Below are positions 1 to 6,645 of a stretch of 10,150 nt of DNA, in pieces. The position numbers and the translations under genes were made by a program. How positions within the stretch are numbered: the stretch's first letter is position 1; each line of letters begins with the position of its first letter. The notes under the pieces were generated by a model. The model did no database searches. It was not told the origin of the DNA and worked only from the letters and a program-made list of their open reading frames with translations. This DNA comes from Burkholderiales bacterium (GTDB lineage: Bacteria > Pseudomonadota > Gammaproteobacteria > Burkholderiales > Usitatibacteraceae): assembly GCA_025936275.1 (NCBI GenBank), contig JAICTR010000068.1:1-10150 (forward strand), in the 5' to 3' direction.

Positions 1-446
1 CCCTTGCGATGGATGTGGCCGGGCATGATGCCGATCTTGATCTCGTCGGGCGTGATGAGGCCCGGGCAGTTCGGCCCGATGAGCCGCGTCTTCCTGCCCT
101 GCATCTTGTAGCGCGTGCGGACCATGTCGCGCACCGGGATGCCCTCGGTGATGCAGATCACGAGGTCCATGTCGGCATCCACCGCCTCGTCGATCGCGGC
201 GGCGGCGTACGGCGGCGGCACGTAGATCACCGAGACGGTCGCACCGGTGGCCGACTTCGCCTCCTTCACCGTGTCGTAGATCGGGATGCCCTCGAAGTCC
301 TGGCCGCCCTTCTTCGGCGTGACGCCGGCGACGAAGCAGTTCTTGCCGTTGGCGTACTCGCGGCACATCCTGGTGTGGAACTGGCCGGTCTTGCCGGTGA
401 TGCCCTGCGTGATGACCTTGGTGTTCGCGTCGATGAGGATGGACAT
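1..446 (-). CDS. sucD: Succinate-CoA ligase (ADP-forming) subunit alpha, N-terminal part
   Basis: This is the alpha subunit of succinyl-CoA synthetase, which with SucC converts succinyl-CoA to succinate with formation of ATP in the TCA cycle. The first 148 codons are visible and the gene runs off the left edge; the family is usually near 290 residues. The start MSILIDANTKVITQG is the family N-terminus. A CoA-binding Rossmann loop GITGKTG lies at residues 15-21, the ITEGIP motif at 99-104 and GPNCPGLI at 124-131. The phosphorylated histidine and the C-terminal domain lie outside the window. The ATG is 12 bases after the sucC stop, so the two are almost certainly one transcript. The Shine-Dalgarno is weak (GGGA, about ten bases before the ATG). 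Identification is secure. Confidence 0.97.
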   Translation of the reverse strand, partial: MSILIDANTKVITQGITGKTGQFHTRMCREYANGKNCFVAGVTPKKGGQDFEGIPIYDTVKEAKSATGATVSVIYVPPPYAAAAIDEAVDADMDLVICITEGIPVRDMVRTRYKMQGRKTRLIGPNCPGLITPDEIKIGIMPGHIHRK

Positions 447-458
447 TTCGAATTCCCG

Positions 459-1637
459 TTAAGCGGCGACGGCCACGCCCTTGGCGGCCGCGACCACCTT
501 CTTCGCGGCGTCGCCCATGTCGTTGGCGGAGATGATGGGCAGGCCCGAGTCGGCGAGGATCTTCTTGCCGAGATCGACGTTGGTGCCTTCGAGGCGCACC
601 ACGAGCGGCACCTTGAGGCCCACCTGCTTCGCGGCGGCGACGACGCCCGAGGCGATCACGTCGCACTTCATGATGCCGCCGAAGATGTTCACCAGGATCG
701 CCGCGAGCTTGGGATTCCTCAGCATGATCTTGAACGCCTCGGTCACCTTCTCGGTGGTGGCGCCGCCGCCCACGTCGAGGAAGTTCGCCGGGTTGCCGCC
801 GAAGAGCTTGATCGTGTCCATGGTCGCCATGGCGAGGCCCGCGCCGTTCACGAGGCAGCCGATGTCGCCGTCCAACTGGATGTAGTTGAGGTCGAACTTC
901 GACGCCTCGACCTCGGCGGGGTCCTCCTCGTCGAGGTCGCGCATCGCCACGATGTCGGGATGGCGGAAGAGGGCGTTGTCGTCGAAGTTCAACTTCGCGT
1001 CGAGCGCGACCACGCGCCCGTCGCCGGTGACGATGAGGGGGTTCACCTCGACCAGCGAGCAGTCGCACTCGTCGAAGCACTTGTAGAGGTTCTTGAAGAG
1101 GTCGCGCGCCTGCGCGACGAGGTTCGCGGGCACGCCGATCTTCTTCGCGATCTCCTCGCCCTGCGCGTCCTCGAGGCCCTTCATCGGATCGATCGCCACC
1201 TTGTGGATCTTCTCCGGCGTCTTCGCGGCGACCTCCTCGATGTCCATGCCGCCTTCGCTCGAAGCCATCAGCACCACGCGCTGCAGCACGCGGTCGACGA
1301 CGAGCGCCGCGTAGAGCTCCTTCTTGATGTCGGCACCCTCCTCGACGAGGAGCCGGCGCACCACGCGGCCCTGGGGCCCCGTCTGGTGCGTGACCAGCGT
1401 CATGCCGAGCATCTGCTGCGCGAGGCTCTTCACCTCGTCCGCGGAGCGCGCGAGCTTCACGCCGCCGCCCTTGCCGCGCCCGCCGGCGTGGATCTGGGCC
1501 TTGACCACCCAGATGCTGCCGCCGAGGGACTTCGCGGCCGCGACCGCTTCCTCGACCGTGAATGCCGGGATGCCGCGCGGCGTGGCGACGCCGTACTTGC
1601 GAAACAATTCCTTGCCCTGGTACTCGTGGATGTTCAT
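459..1637 (-). CDS. sucC: Succinate-CoA ligase (ADP-forming) subunit beta
   Basis: This is the nucleotide-binding beta subunit of succinyl-CoA synthetase, 392 residues against about 388 in the family. It starts with the conserved MNIHEYQGKELFRKYGV. The ATP-grasp domain carries K46 and the glycine-rich GGRGKGGG (52-59). Mg-nucleotide ligands N199 (in VEVNPL) and D213 (in LDAKLNF) fall at the same numbers as in the E. coli enzyme. The C-terminal CoA-ligase domain has N264 in the NGAGLAM motif and the NIFGGIMKCD loop (317-326). All key residues are present. The ATG is chosen by homology, because no clear Shine-Dalgarno precedes it. sucD follows after 12 bases. A -10-like sequence about 50 bases upstream suggests the pair has its own promoter rather than reading through from the DUF2889 gene. 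Confidence 0.98.
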   Translation of the reverse strand: MNIHEYQGKELFRKYGVATPRGIPAFTVEEAVAAAKSLGGSIWVVKAQIHAGGRGKGGGVKLARSADEVKSLAQQMLGMTLVTHQTGPQGRVVRRLLVEEGADIKKELYAALVVDRVLQRVVLMASSEGGMDIEEVAAKTPEKIHKVAIDPMKGLEDAQGEEIAKKIGVPANLVAQARDLFKNLYKCFDECDCSLVEVNPLIVTGDGRVVALDAKLNFDDNALFRHPDIVAMRDLDEEDPAEVEASKFDLNYIQLDGDIGCLVNGAGLAMATMDTIKLFGGNPANFLDVGGGATTEKVTEAFKIMLRNPKLAAILVNIFGGIMKCDVIASGVVAAAKQVGLKVPLVVRLEGTNVDLGKKILADSGLPIISANDMGDAAKKVVAAAKGVAVAA

Positions 1638-1686
1638 GGCTGTGGGGGGCGAATCCGAAGGGGAGAATGCGAGGAGTGACCCGCCG

Positions 1687-1695
1687 ATTTTATCA
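1687..1695 (-). promoter_or_regulatory. Candidate -10 region for sucCD
   Basis: On the minus strand the sequence TGATAAAAT stands out as an AT-rich island in GC-rich surroundings and fits an extended -10 box. It would place the transcript start near 1680 and give a 5' leader of about 40 bases before the sucC ATG. No good -35 box is present at the right distance; that position is occupied by a GC-rich inverted repeat, so an activator may be needed or the call may be wrong. Confidence 0.4.
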
Positions 1696-1696
1696 G

Positions 1697-1712
1697 CGCG
1701 CCCCCGGGCGCG
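1697..1712 (-). terminator. GC-rich inverted repeat between the DUF2889 gene and sucC
   Basis: A 7-base perfect inverted repeat (CGCGCCC / GGGCGCG) with two bases between its arms lies about 40 bases downstream of the DUF2889 stop and directly upstream of the sucCD -10-like sequence. It could terminate the kinase-DUF2889 transcript, but the minus-strand bases that follow (CTGATAAAATCGG) contain no T run, so it is not a standard intrinsic terminator. It may instead be part of sucCD promoter control. Confidence 0.25.
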
Positions 1713-1751
1713 GCTCTTGACCTAGGACAGGTTCGCCCCCGTCCCGGGAGG

Positions 1752-2324
1752 TCAGTGCGAGTCGCCCTCGGCCGCGGGGTCGATCGGCTCGGCGCCGCGG
1801 TACCAGCGCGGGTAATAGCGCGCCACCGCCGCTCCGGTCGAGTCGAGCGCGTGGCAGCGATCGAGCGGGAAGGGCTTGCGCGACGGATCCTGCACCCGCT
1901 GCCCGGCCATGGTCTGGAAGGCGCCGGTGGCGAGCGCCGCGGCGAGCTCGGTCATGTGCGTGCAGCCGTTCACGCCGCTGAAGAGCTCGCGCAGCTTGCG
2001 CAGGTACCCCGGGCCGATGGAAAGGCCGACCAGCTTCCGATAGGCGGGCGCGATGGAGCCGCAATGCTCCACGTACGGCACGGCGTCCATCTCGGCGTCC
2101 GCATCGACGATGGTGAGCGCGCGATCGAGCGTCACGCGCAGCCACATGGAGTGCACCGGCTCGCCCGCCTTGCGCACGCCCGCGGCGAGGCGGAAGTCGT
2201 GCGGCTTGGTGTCGACCAGGTGCGCCTCGACGTCGTACAGGCCGTCGGCGCGCTTGTAGCCGCGGATCTCGATCGCGCGTGCGTGCAGGAGCTCCCGCTC
2301 GGCGGGCGCGCTACGCGCGGGCAT
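1752..2324 (-). CDS. DUF2889 domain protein, overlapping the kinase gene
   Basis: A 190-residue soluble protein that matches the DUF2889 family (PF11136) along most of its length. Hallmarks are the N-terminal RELLHARAIEIRGYKRADGL segment, the DVEAHLVDTK stretch (31-40), GEPVHSMWLRVTLD (54-67), a cysteine at 88, and the GCTHMTELAAALATGAFQTM region (120-139). The function of the family is not known to me, and no catalytic motif of a named enzyme class is evident. The ATG lies 14 bases inside the 3' end of the receptor kinase gene in another frame, with no Shine-Dalgarno, so translation is probably coupled to the kinase. Co-transcription suggests a link with the kinase pathway (inference). A downstream start is possible, but the conserved region begins at about residue 10, so little could be lost. 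Confidence 0.85.
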   Translation of the reverse strand: MPARSAPAERELLHARAIEIRGYKRADGLYDVEAHLVDTKPHDFRLAAGVRKAGEPVHSMWLRVTLDRALTIVDADAEMDAVPYVEHCGSIAPAYRKLVGLSIGPGYLRKLRELFSGVNGCTHMTELAAALATGAFQTMAGQRVQDPSRKPFPLDRCHALDSTGAAVARYYPRWYRGAEPIDPAAEGDSH

Positions 2325-4866
2325 CGGCGGACGGGGCGGCCGCCCCGCTGCGGCGCCCCTGGCGGATCGCCTCGGCGAAGTCGGGACCCGCCTGGAAGCG
2401 CTTCTCGAAATCCTTGGCGAGCGCCTTGTGGATCACCGCCTCGACCCAGGTGGGCAGCGACGGATCGAGGCTGCGGATCGGCGCGTGGGCGTTGTTGGCG
2501 ATGGCGAACATCAGCTGCGTCATCGACTCGCCCTCGAAGGGCAGCGCGCCGGTGAGCATCTGGTAGAGCGTGACGCCGAGGGAGAAGAGGTCGCTGCGGC
2601 CGTCGATCCTCGTCCCGGCGAGCTGCTCGGGCGACATGTACGAGGGCGTCCCGAGCACCATGCCGGTCTTGGTCTTCGACGAGTCGGTGATGCGCGCGAT
2701 GCCGAAGTCGGTGACCTTCACCGTGTCGCTTTCCGGCTCGTACATGATGTTGGCGGGCTTGATGTCGCGGTGCACGATGCCCATCGAGTGCGCGTAGCCG
2801 AGCGCATCGGCGACGCGCTCGACGATCGAGAGCGCCTTGTCGGGCGGCAGTAGGCTCCCCGCCTTCGTGAAGGGCATGAGGTCGCGGCCCTTGAGGAACT
2901 CCATCGCGATGTAGCACAGGTCGTGCTCCTCGCCCGCGTCGTAGATGGTGACGATGTTCGGGTGCGCGAGGCGCCCCGCGGTCTCCGCCTCGCGGAAGAA
3001 GCGCTCCTTGGCCTCGGCGAGCTCGTCGGCCTCGAACTCCGCGGAGAGCGCCATGGTCTTGATCGCGACGACGCGGCCGATCTTCGGGTCCTTGCCCGCG
3101 TACACCACGCCCATCGCGCCCTTGCCGAGCTCCTTCTCGACCTGGTAGCGGCCGAGCATCGGCTTCTCCGCGGCGCCGCCCTGCACGATCAACGTCGCGG
3201 CATTGGTGCGCGCCGCCGACGAGCCGCCCAGGATGATGGTCTCCGAGAGCTTCTTCGCGCGCTCCAGCCGTTCCTGGATGTCGCGGAAGCCCGCGTCGTG
3301 CGTCGCCATGTGGCGGAACACGTTCTCCGCCTTGTTGAACTGGCGCCGGCGCTCGAAGTCGAGCGCGAGGTTGTAGAGGTTCTCCATCACCTCGTCGTTC
3401 AGCGGCGCGCGGCGGAACTTGTCGAACGCCATGTCGAGCTGCCCCTGCTGCTGGAACGCGAGCCCGAGCATGCGGTTCGACTCTCCGCTCTCGACGTCCG
3501 CCTTCTCCTTGCCGCGCTCGGTGACGAGGTAGCGCTTGGTCGTGAGCAACGCGTGGCCGACGAGGAGCAGCGTCGCGGGCAGCATCAGCTGCAGCCACAG
3601 GCCCGGCCCGGTCATGAGTACCAGGTGCGTGCCGAAGAGCCCCGCGAGGAGCACCGCGCTCACCGCGGCGCCCATGCCGGCCTTCAGGCGCGGCAAAAGC
3701 AGCATCAGGTAGAGCGCGATCGCGAGGTAGAGGCCGAGCGTCGCGAGCGGCCCCCACGTGGGCGCCACGAAGAAATGCTGCTGCAGGATCGAGGATACCG
3801 AGTGCGCGAGCGTGGTGACCGGGTTCATCTGCGCCGAGATCGGCGTCACCTGGCTCGCGCCCACGCCGGTGGCGGTGGCGCCGATGAGCACGATCTTGTC
3901 GGCGTACTTCGAGGCGGGAATCTTGCCGCTGTACACGTCGAAGAACGAATCGATCGGGAAGGCCGGTCGCCCGTCGCGATCCTTGTAGAAGTAGGTGTAC
4001 ATCTGCCCGAGCTCGTCGGTGCGGATCGTCTTGCCGCCGAGCGTCACGCTCTGCCCGATGCTCGCGTTGATGTCCTTCGGCCCGAGGTTCAGGCTCTTCG
4101 CCGCGATGAGGAGCGCGAGCGACGGCAGCCGCTCGCCGTAGTAATCGAGGACCAGCGGCTCGAAGCGCACCGCGCCATCCTCGTCGAGCACGCTGTTGAG
4201 GTGGCCGATCGCCGCGGCGCCCGCGCCGATCGATTCGATCGGCACCAGCGCGCGGTTGGCGTGGATGAACGATCCGCCGCCGTCCGCCGCCGCGCCGATG
4301 GCGTTCTTCACCACGTAATCGGGCAGCGGCTTGTCGGGACGGCCGGGCGGCGGCGCGTACGAGATCTCGCCGAACGCGAGCGGCAGCACGACGTTGCCCG
4401 CGTTCTTCACGCTCGCCGCGAGCCGCGCGTCGCTGTCGAGCGCCGCGGAGGCCTCGTCGAGGATGCGCGTCGCCTCGCCGACTTCCGCCGGCGCCTGCGC
4501 CTCGGGGCCGATCCTTCCCAGCGCCTCGCGCGCCTTCTGCACGTAGGCGAGGCCCGGATCCTTCTGCGGCTCGAAGAAGAAGATGGTGTCGCCGATCACC
4601 TTGGCGTGCGCGGCGGCGAGCTGGTCGATGAGCTTGGCGATCACGTCGCGCGACCACGGCCAGCGTCCGATGTTGGCGATCGAGGGCTCGTCGATCGCGA
4701 TCACGGCGATGCGCTCGCTGGGGGGCTTGGAAGTCATGCGCACGCCGACGTCGTAGGCCCAGCGCTCCAGCGCGGGCACGAAGCCGGAGGTGCGCGCGAA
4801 GCCGAGGAGCGCCACGGCGAGGACCAGCCCGAGGAACCAGTCCGCCTTCCAGAACGCGGTCTTCAT
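2311..4866 (-). CDS. CHASE2-domain transmembrane serine/threonine protein kinase
   Basis: An 851-residue receptor-type kinase. One N-terminal helix (about 10-24) is followed by a CHASE2 sensor domain (about 30-365), with the typical ERIAVIAIDEPSI and RWPWSR segments (51-73), expected in the periplasm. Three membrane helices follow (about 372-392, 397-418, 422-443), the usual arrangement after CHASE2. A cytoplasmic helical, TPR-like linker (about 460-540) leads to a Hanks-type kinase domain (about 573-836). The catalytic set is complete: glycine loop GKGAMG (581-586), K603 in VAIK, E626, HRDIKPAN (699-706), DFG (720-722), and SPE (745-747) for APE. T732, T734 and T740 in the activation segment are possible autophosphorylation sites. 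A GGGAGAAGCG Shine-Dalgarno supports the ATG at 4866. The ligand and substrates are unknown. The DUF2889 gene overlaps its end. Confidence 0.93.
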   Translation of the reverse strand: MKTAFWKADWFLGLVLAVALLGFARTSGFVPALERWAYDVGVRMTSKPPSERIAVIAIDEPSIANIGRWPWSRDVIAKLIDQLAAAHAKVIGDTIFFFEPQKDPGLAYVQKAREALGRIGPEAQAPAEVGEATRILDEASAALDSDARLAASVKNAGNVVLPLAFGEISYAPPPGRPDKPLPDYVVKNAIGAAADGGGSFIHANRALVPIESIGAGAAAIGHLNSVLDEDGAVRFEPLVLDYYGERLPSLALLIAAKSLNLGPKDINASIGQSVTLGGKTIRTDELGQMYTYFYKDRDGRPAFPIDSFFDVYSGKIPASKYADKIVLIGATATGVGASQVTPISAQMNPVTTLAHSVSSILQQHFFVAPTWGPLATLGLYLAIALYLMLLLPRLKAGMGAAVSAVLLAGLFGTHLVLMTGPGLWLQLMLPATLLLVGHALLTTKRYLVTERGKEKADVESGESNRMLGLAFQQQGQLDMAFDKFRRAPLNDEVMENLYNLALDFERRRQFNKAENVFRHMATHDAGFRDIQERLERAKKLSETIILGGSSAARTNAATLIVQGGAAEKPMLGRYQVEKELGKGAMGVVYAGKDPKIGRVVAIKTMALSAEFEADELAEAKERFFREAETAGRLAHPNIVTIYDAGEEHDLCYIAMEFLKGRDLMPFTKAGSLLPPDKALSIVERVADALGYAHSMGIVHRDIKPANIMYEPESDTVKVTDFGIARITDSSKTKTGMVLGTPSYMSPEQLAGTRIDGRSDLFSLGVTLYQMLTGALPFEGESMTQLMFAIANNAHAPIRSLDPSLPTWVEAVIHKALAKDFEKRFQAGPDFAEAIRQGRRSGAAAPSADARA
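2332..2347. repeat. 16-base perfect palindrome at the kinase / DUF2889 junction
   Basis: CGGGGCGGCCGCCCCG is fully self-complementary. It is coding sequence for the kinase C-terminus, and in the mRNA it ends seven bases before the DUF2889 ATG, exactly where a ribosome binding site would be. It may simply reflect GC-rich Gly/Arg/Ala codons, or form a hairpin that a ribosome finishing the kinase would melt. Confidence 0.6.
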
Positions 4867-4932
4867 CGCTTCTCCCTGGGTCCCGGGCCTTTCGTGGGGG
4901 GCGTAGCCCGTGGACGGCGTTGCGGTGCACCC

Positions 4933-4938
4933 ATCTTA
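4933..4938 (-). promoter_or_regulatory. Possible -10 box for the kinase operon
   Basis: TAAGAT on the minus strand, preceded by ATG, sits about 70 bases upstream of the kinase start, in the 92-base spacer after the dehydrogenase gene. It matches the -10 consensus at four of six positions. Only a poor -35 match (GTGATT, overlapping the previous stop codon) lies upstream. The box is flanked by a CCCAT/ATGGG inverted repeat with a five-base loop. Confidence 0.25.
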
Positions 4939-4958
4939 CATGGGCACGGCGCGGGAAA

Positions 4959-5918
4959 TCACCGTCCCAGGTCGACCTCGGATCCGGCTCCCTGCTCGCG
5001 CGCGAGCCGCATCAGGTGGGCGGCGATCACCAGGTCCTGCATCGCCATGCCCTGGGACTCGAAGAGCGTGATCTGCTCGCGGGAGGTGCGCCCGGGGCGC
5101 GTGCCGGCGATCACCTCGCCCAGCTCGGTGAGGCCGCCCAGGTGCAGCCGGCCCTTTTCGAGCGCCGGCAGGAGGTCGCCCGCTTCCTTGAGCGCCGAGG
5201 GCCGCGAGTCGACCACCACCGGCTGGGCGCGGCGCACCGTGGTCTCGTCGATCTCCTGGCGCAGCAGCGAGTTGGAGCCGGCGGCGTTCACGTGCGTGCC
5301 GGCCGCGAGCCATTCGCCGTCGAAGACCGGCGTGGCCGACGTGGTGATGGTCACCACGATGTCGCTTCCCTTCACGGCGTCCTCGGGCGAAGCGGCGGGG
5401 ACGACATCCAGCGAGAGGCGCGCGTGCATCTTCGCGCAGAATTTCGCGAGCTTCTCCGCGGTGCGCGAGAAGACCTTCACGCGCTCGAGCCTGCGCACCG
5501 CCGCGAGCGCCTCGAGCTGGCCCTGTGCCTGCCAACCCGCACCGAAGAGGCCGGCGACCTTCGCATCCTCGCGCGCGAGCCACTTCGCCGCGACGCCGCC
5601 CGCGGCGCCGGTGCGCATCATGCCGAGGTGGTTCGCCTCGACGATCGCCTCGAGGTTTCCGCGCTCGGCGTTGAAGACGTAGACCAGGAAGCGCACGCCC
5701 TCGCGGCTCGAGGTGTACGCCTTGTAGCCGAAGACGCCCATCGACGGCACGGCGCCCTGCAGGATGTGCAGCGCGGCCTTCGGCAGGCGCGTGCGCTCGC
5801 GCGGCACGTCGATCGCCTGCCCGGTGGAATACTCGCGGTGCACGCGCTCCACGAGCTCGAGGGTCGATTGCATGGTGAGCAGACGTTCGACGTCCGCTTC
5901 GCGCAGGAGCAGGGCCAT
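4959..5918 (-). CDS. Ornithine cyclodeaminase / mu-crystallin family NAD(P)-dependent enzyme
   Basis: A 319-residue protein of the PF02423 family, which includes ornithine cyclodeaminase, alanine dehydrogenase (archaeal type), mu-crystallin ketimine reductase and related imine reductases. Seen in order: K66 in GYKAYTS and R102 in GMMRTGAAGG, both usual substrate-contact positions, a Rossmann loop GLFGAGWQAQG (123-133), the HVNAAGSNS segment (209-217), D237 in VVVDS with EAGDLL after it, and GELGEVIAG-like TELGEVIAG (264-272). The stretch VDS..ALKEAGDLL resembles mu-crystallin more than the classical Pseudomonas ornithine cyclodeaminase, so the substrate should not be named from the family title. 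It appears monocistronic, between a hairpin upstream and a 92-base gap downstream. The first ATG in frame was chosen; its Shine-Dalgarno is weak. Confidence 0.9.
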   Translation of the reverse strand: MALLLREADVERLLTMQSTLELVERVHREYSTGQAIDVPRERTRLPKAALHILQGAVPSMGVFGYKAYTSSREGVRFLVYVFNAERGNLEAIVEANHLGMMRTGAAGGVAAKWLAREDAKVAGLFGAGWQAQGQLEALAAVRRLERVKVFSRTAEKLAKFCAKMHARLSLDVVPAASPEDAVKGSDIVVTITTSATPVFDGEWLAAGTHVNAAGSNSLLRQEIDETTVRRAQPVVVDSRPSALKEAGDLLPALEKGRLHLGGLTELGEVIAGTRPGRTSREQITLFESQGMAMQDLVIAAHLMRLAREQGAGSEVDLGR

Positions 5919-5951
5919 GGGGAGTCTTTTCGAGGCGGCAGGAAGCCCCGA

Positions 5952-5957
5952 ATTTTA
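5952..5957 (-). promoter_or_regulatory. Possible -10 box for the cyclodeaminase-family gene
   Basis: TAAAAT on the minus strand (within GCTAAAATTCGG) lies 33 bases upstream of the ATG at 5918 and is the only AT-rich patch in the spacer. The matching -35 position falls in the G-rich hairpin at 5970-5997, and no -35 consensus is visible. Confidence 0.35.
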
Positions 5958-5969
5958 GCAAACGCGAAG

Positions 5970-5997
5970 ATCTCCCCCTCCCCTGGGGGAGGGAGAT
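5970..5997 (-). terminator. Hairpin after the DUF1269 gene, probable terminator
   Basis: Starting three bases past the DUF1269 stop codon, ATCTCCC+TCCCC pairs with GGGGA+GGGAGAT, with a two-base bulge and a very short loop. On the minus strand it is followed by CTTCGCGTTTG, only moderately T-rich. Placement right after a stop favours a transcription terminator; the imperfect U-tract lowers certainty. Similar C-rich/G-rich hairpins are common between genes of GC-rich proteobacteria. Confidence 0.5.
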
Positions 5998-6000
5998 GCT

Positions 6001-6513
6001 TCACGGAAACGCCGGCACCGTCGGCTCGTTGCCGCGATCGATCGCCTCCGGGTGCTTGCGCGCGATGACGTCGCGCACTTCCTCGTAGCGGCGCGCAGGC
6101 ACGTCGAGCATGAGGAGCACCTTGCCCTCGGCGATGTCCTTCTGGAAGCCGCTAAGCCGCGAATTGGGCACCTGGAGGCCCACCATCGTCGCGACCCACA
6201 CGCCGAGGAACGCGCCGACGAGTGCCGCGATGAGGACCGCGACCATCTCCAGCGAGCGGCCCCACGGCGGGTAGTTCACGAGGATCGCGCCGACCAGGGC
6301 ACCGAGCACGCCGCCGATCACGAGGCCCACGAAGCCGCCGTGGATCGCGTCGGTCTTGTGGAAGTAGGAGGCCTCGTTGAGCTCCCCCAGGTCGGTGCCG
6401 CGGCGGGCGAGGAAGCGCATGTGGCGGTCTTCGATGCGCGCGAGCAACAGGTCGTTCGCGAGGCTCCGCGCGCTGGGGACGTCGGGGAGCGTGACGTACA
6501 TCCGCAGTCTCAT
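6001..6513 (-). CDS. DUF1269 family membrane protein
   Basis: A 170-residue protein resembling the DUF1269 family (PF06897). Seen are an N-terminal soluble part with LLARIEDRHMRFLARRG (about 23-39), two glycine/alanine-rich membrane hairpin helices (about 60-79 and 88-112) separated by the short NYPPWGRSLE turn, then VPNSRLSGFQKDIAEGKVLLM (about 115-135) and a C-terminal KHPEAIDRG. The function is unknown; such proteins are sometimes labelled as transporters without proof. An open frame extends upstream to 6621, but the ATG at 6513 is preceded at ideal spacing by AAGGAGGG, and the family N-terminus begins there, so the shorter form is preferred. The gene is flanked by hairpins on both sides and is probably transcribed alone. 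Confidence 0.85.
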   Translation of the reverse strand: MRLRMYVTLPDVPSARSLANDLLLARIEDRHMRFLARRGTDLGELNEASYFHKTDAIHGGFVGLVIGGVLGALVGAILVNYPPWGRSLEMVAVLIAALVGAFLGVWVATMVGLQVPNSRLSGFQKDIAEGKVLLMLDVPARRYEEVRDVIARKHPEAIDRGNEPTVPAFP

Positions 6514-6517
6514 GAGA

Positions 6518-6526
6518 CCCTCCTTT
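6518..6526 (-). promoter_or_regulatory. Strong Shine-Dalgarno fixing the DUF1269 start
   Basis: AAGGAGGG on the minus strand ends four to five bases before the ATG at 6513. It is the best ribosome binding site in the window and decides for the 170-residue form over the 206-residue frame that opens at 6621. Confidence 0.8.
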
Positions 6527-6572
6527 TCGCCGCACGTCGAAAGGAGCGGTGTCGAGAGTCGCAAGCGGCTCG

Positions 6573-6603
6573 GGGCATCGCCTGACCCGTTCAGGCTATG
6601 CCC
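6573..6603. repeat. 31-base near-perfect palindrome upstream of the DUF1269 gene
   Basis: Arms of 13 bases (GGGCATcGCCTGA / TCAGGCtATGCCC, one mismatch) enclose the loop CCCGT. Neither strand has a T run after it, so it is not a standard terminator. It lies about 60 bases before the DUF1269 ATG, in what is probably the promoter or leader. It could be a REP-like element, an operator or a structured leader. Confidence 0.7.
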
Positions 6604-6623
6604 GGCGCGGGGCGGAATCAAGT

Positions 6624-6640
6624 GGGGGCGGATGGCCCCC
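6624..6640 (-). terminator. Possible terminator after the quinone reductase gene
   Basis: GGGGGC and GCCCCC form a six-base stem with a five-base loop, five bases past the stop codon at 6646. On the minus strand it is followed by ACTTGATT, a weak U-tract. The position is right for termination; the tail is poor. Confidence 0.35.
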
Positions 6641-6645
6641 CGGAA

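Noticed and set aside
9..1679. Long open frame on the plus strand across sucC and sucD
   Set aside because: It lies opposite two unmistakable housekeeping genes, and its translation is an Arg/His/Asp/Ala-rich mixture with no domain; it is a by-product of GC-rich third codon positions.
2132..4930. 932-codon alternative minus-strand frame over the kinase gene
   Set aside because: The overlapping frame encodes a complete CHASE2 kinase with every catalytic motif; the alternative is Arg-rich and featureless.
4924..4946. CCCAT/ATGGG hairpin as terminator of the cyclodeaminase-family gene
   Set aside because: The perfect stem is only five bases, there is no T run, and it overlaps a possible -10 box; too weak to call.
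2923..5682. 919-codon open frame on the plus strand opposite the kinase and dehydrogenase genes
   Set aside because: Low-complexity Arg/Glu/Val/His-rich translation crossing two real genes and their spacer; no recognisable domain or ribosome binding site.
6585..6620. TTGATT ... TAGCCT as a promoter for the DUF1269 gene
   Set aside because: Spacing is 17 bases, but the -10 matches at only three positions and lies in the palindrome arm; not better than chance.
6514..6621. Upstream extension of the DUF1269 protein to 206 residues
   Set aside because: The extra residues come from a palindromic spacer and are not like the family; a near-ideal AAGGAGGG site precedes the internal ATG at 6513.
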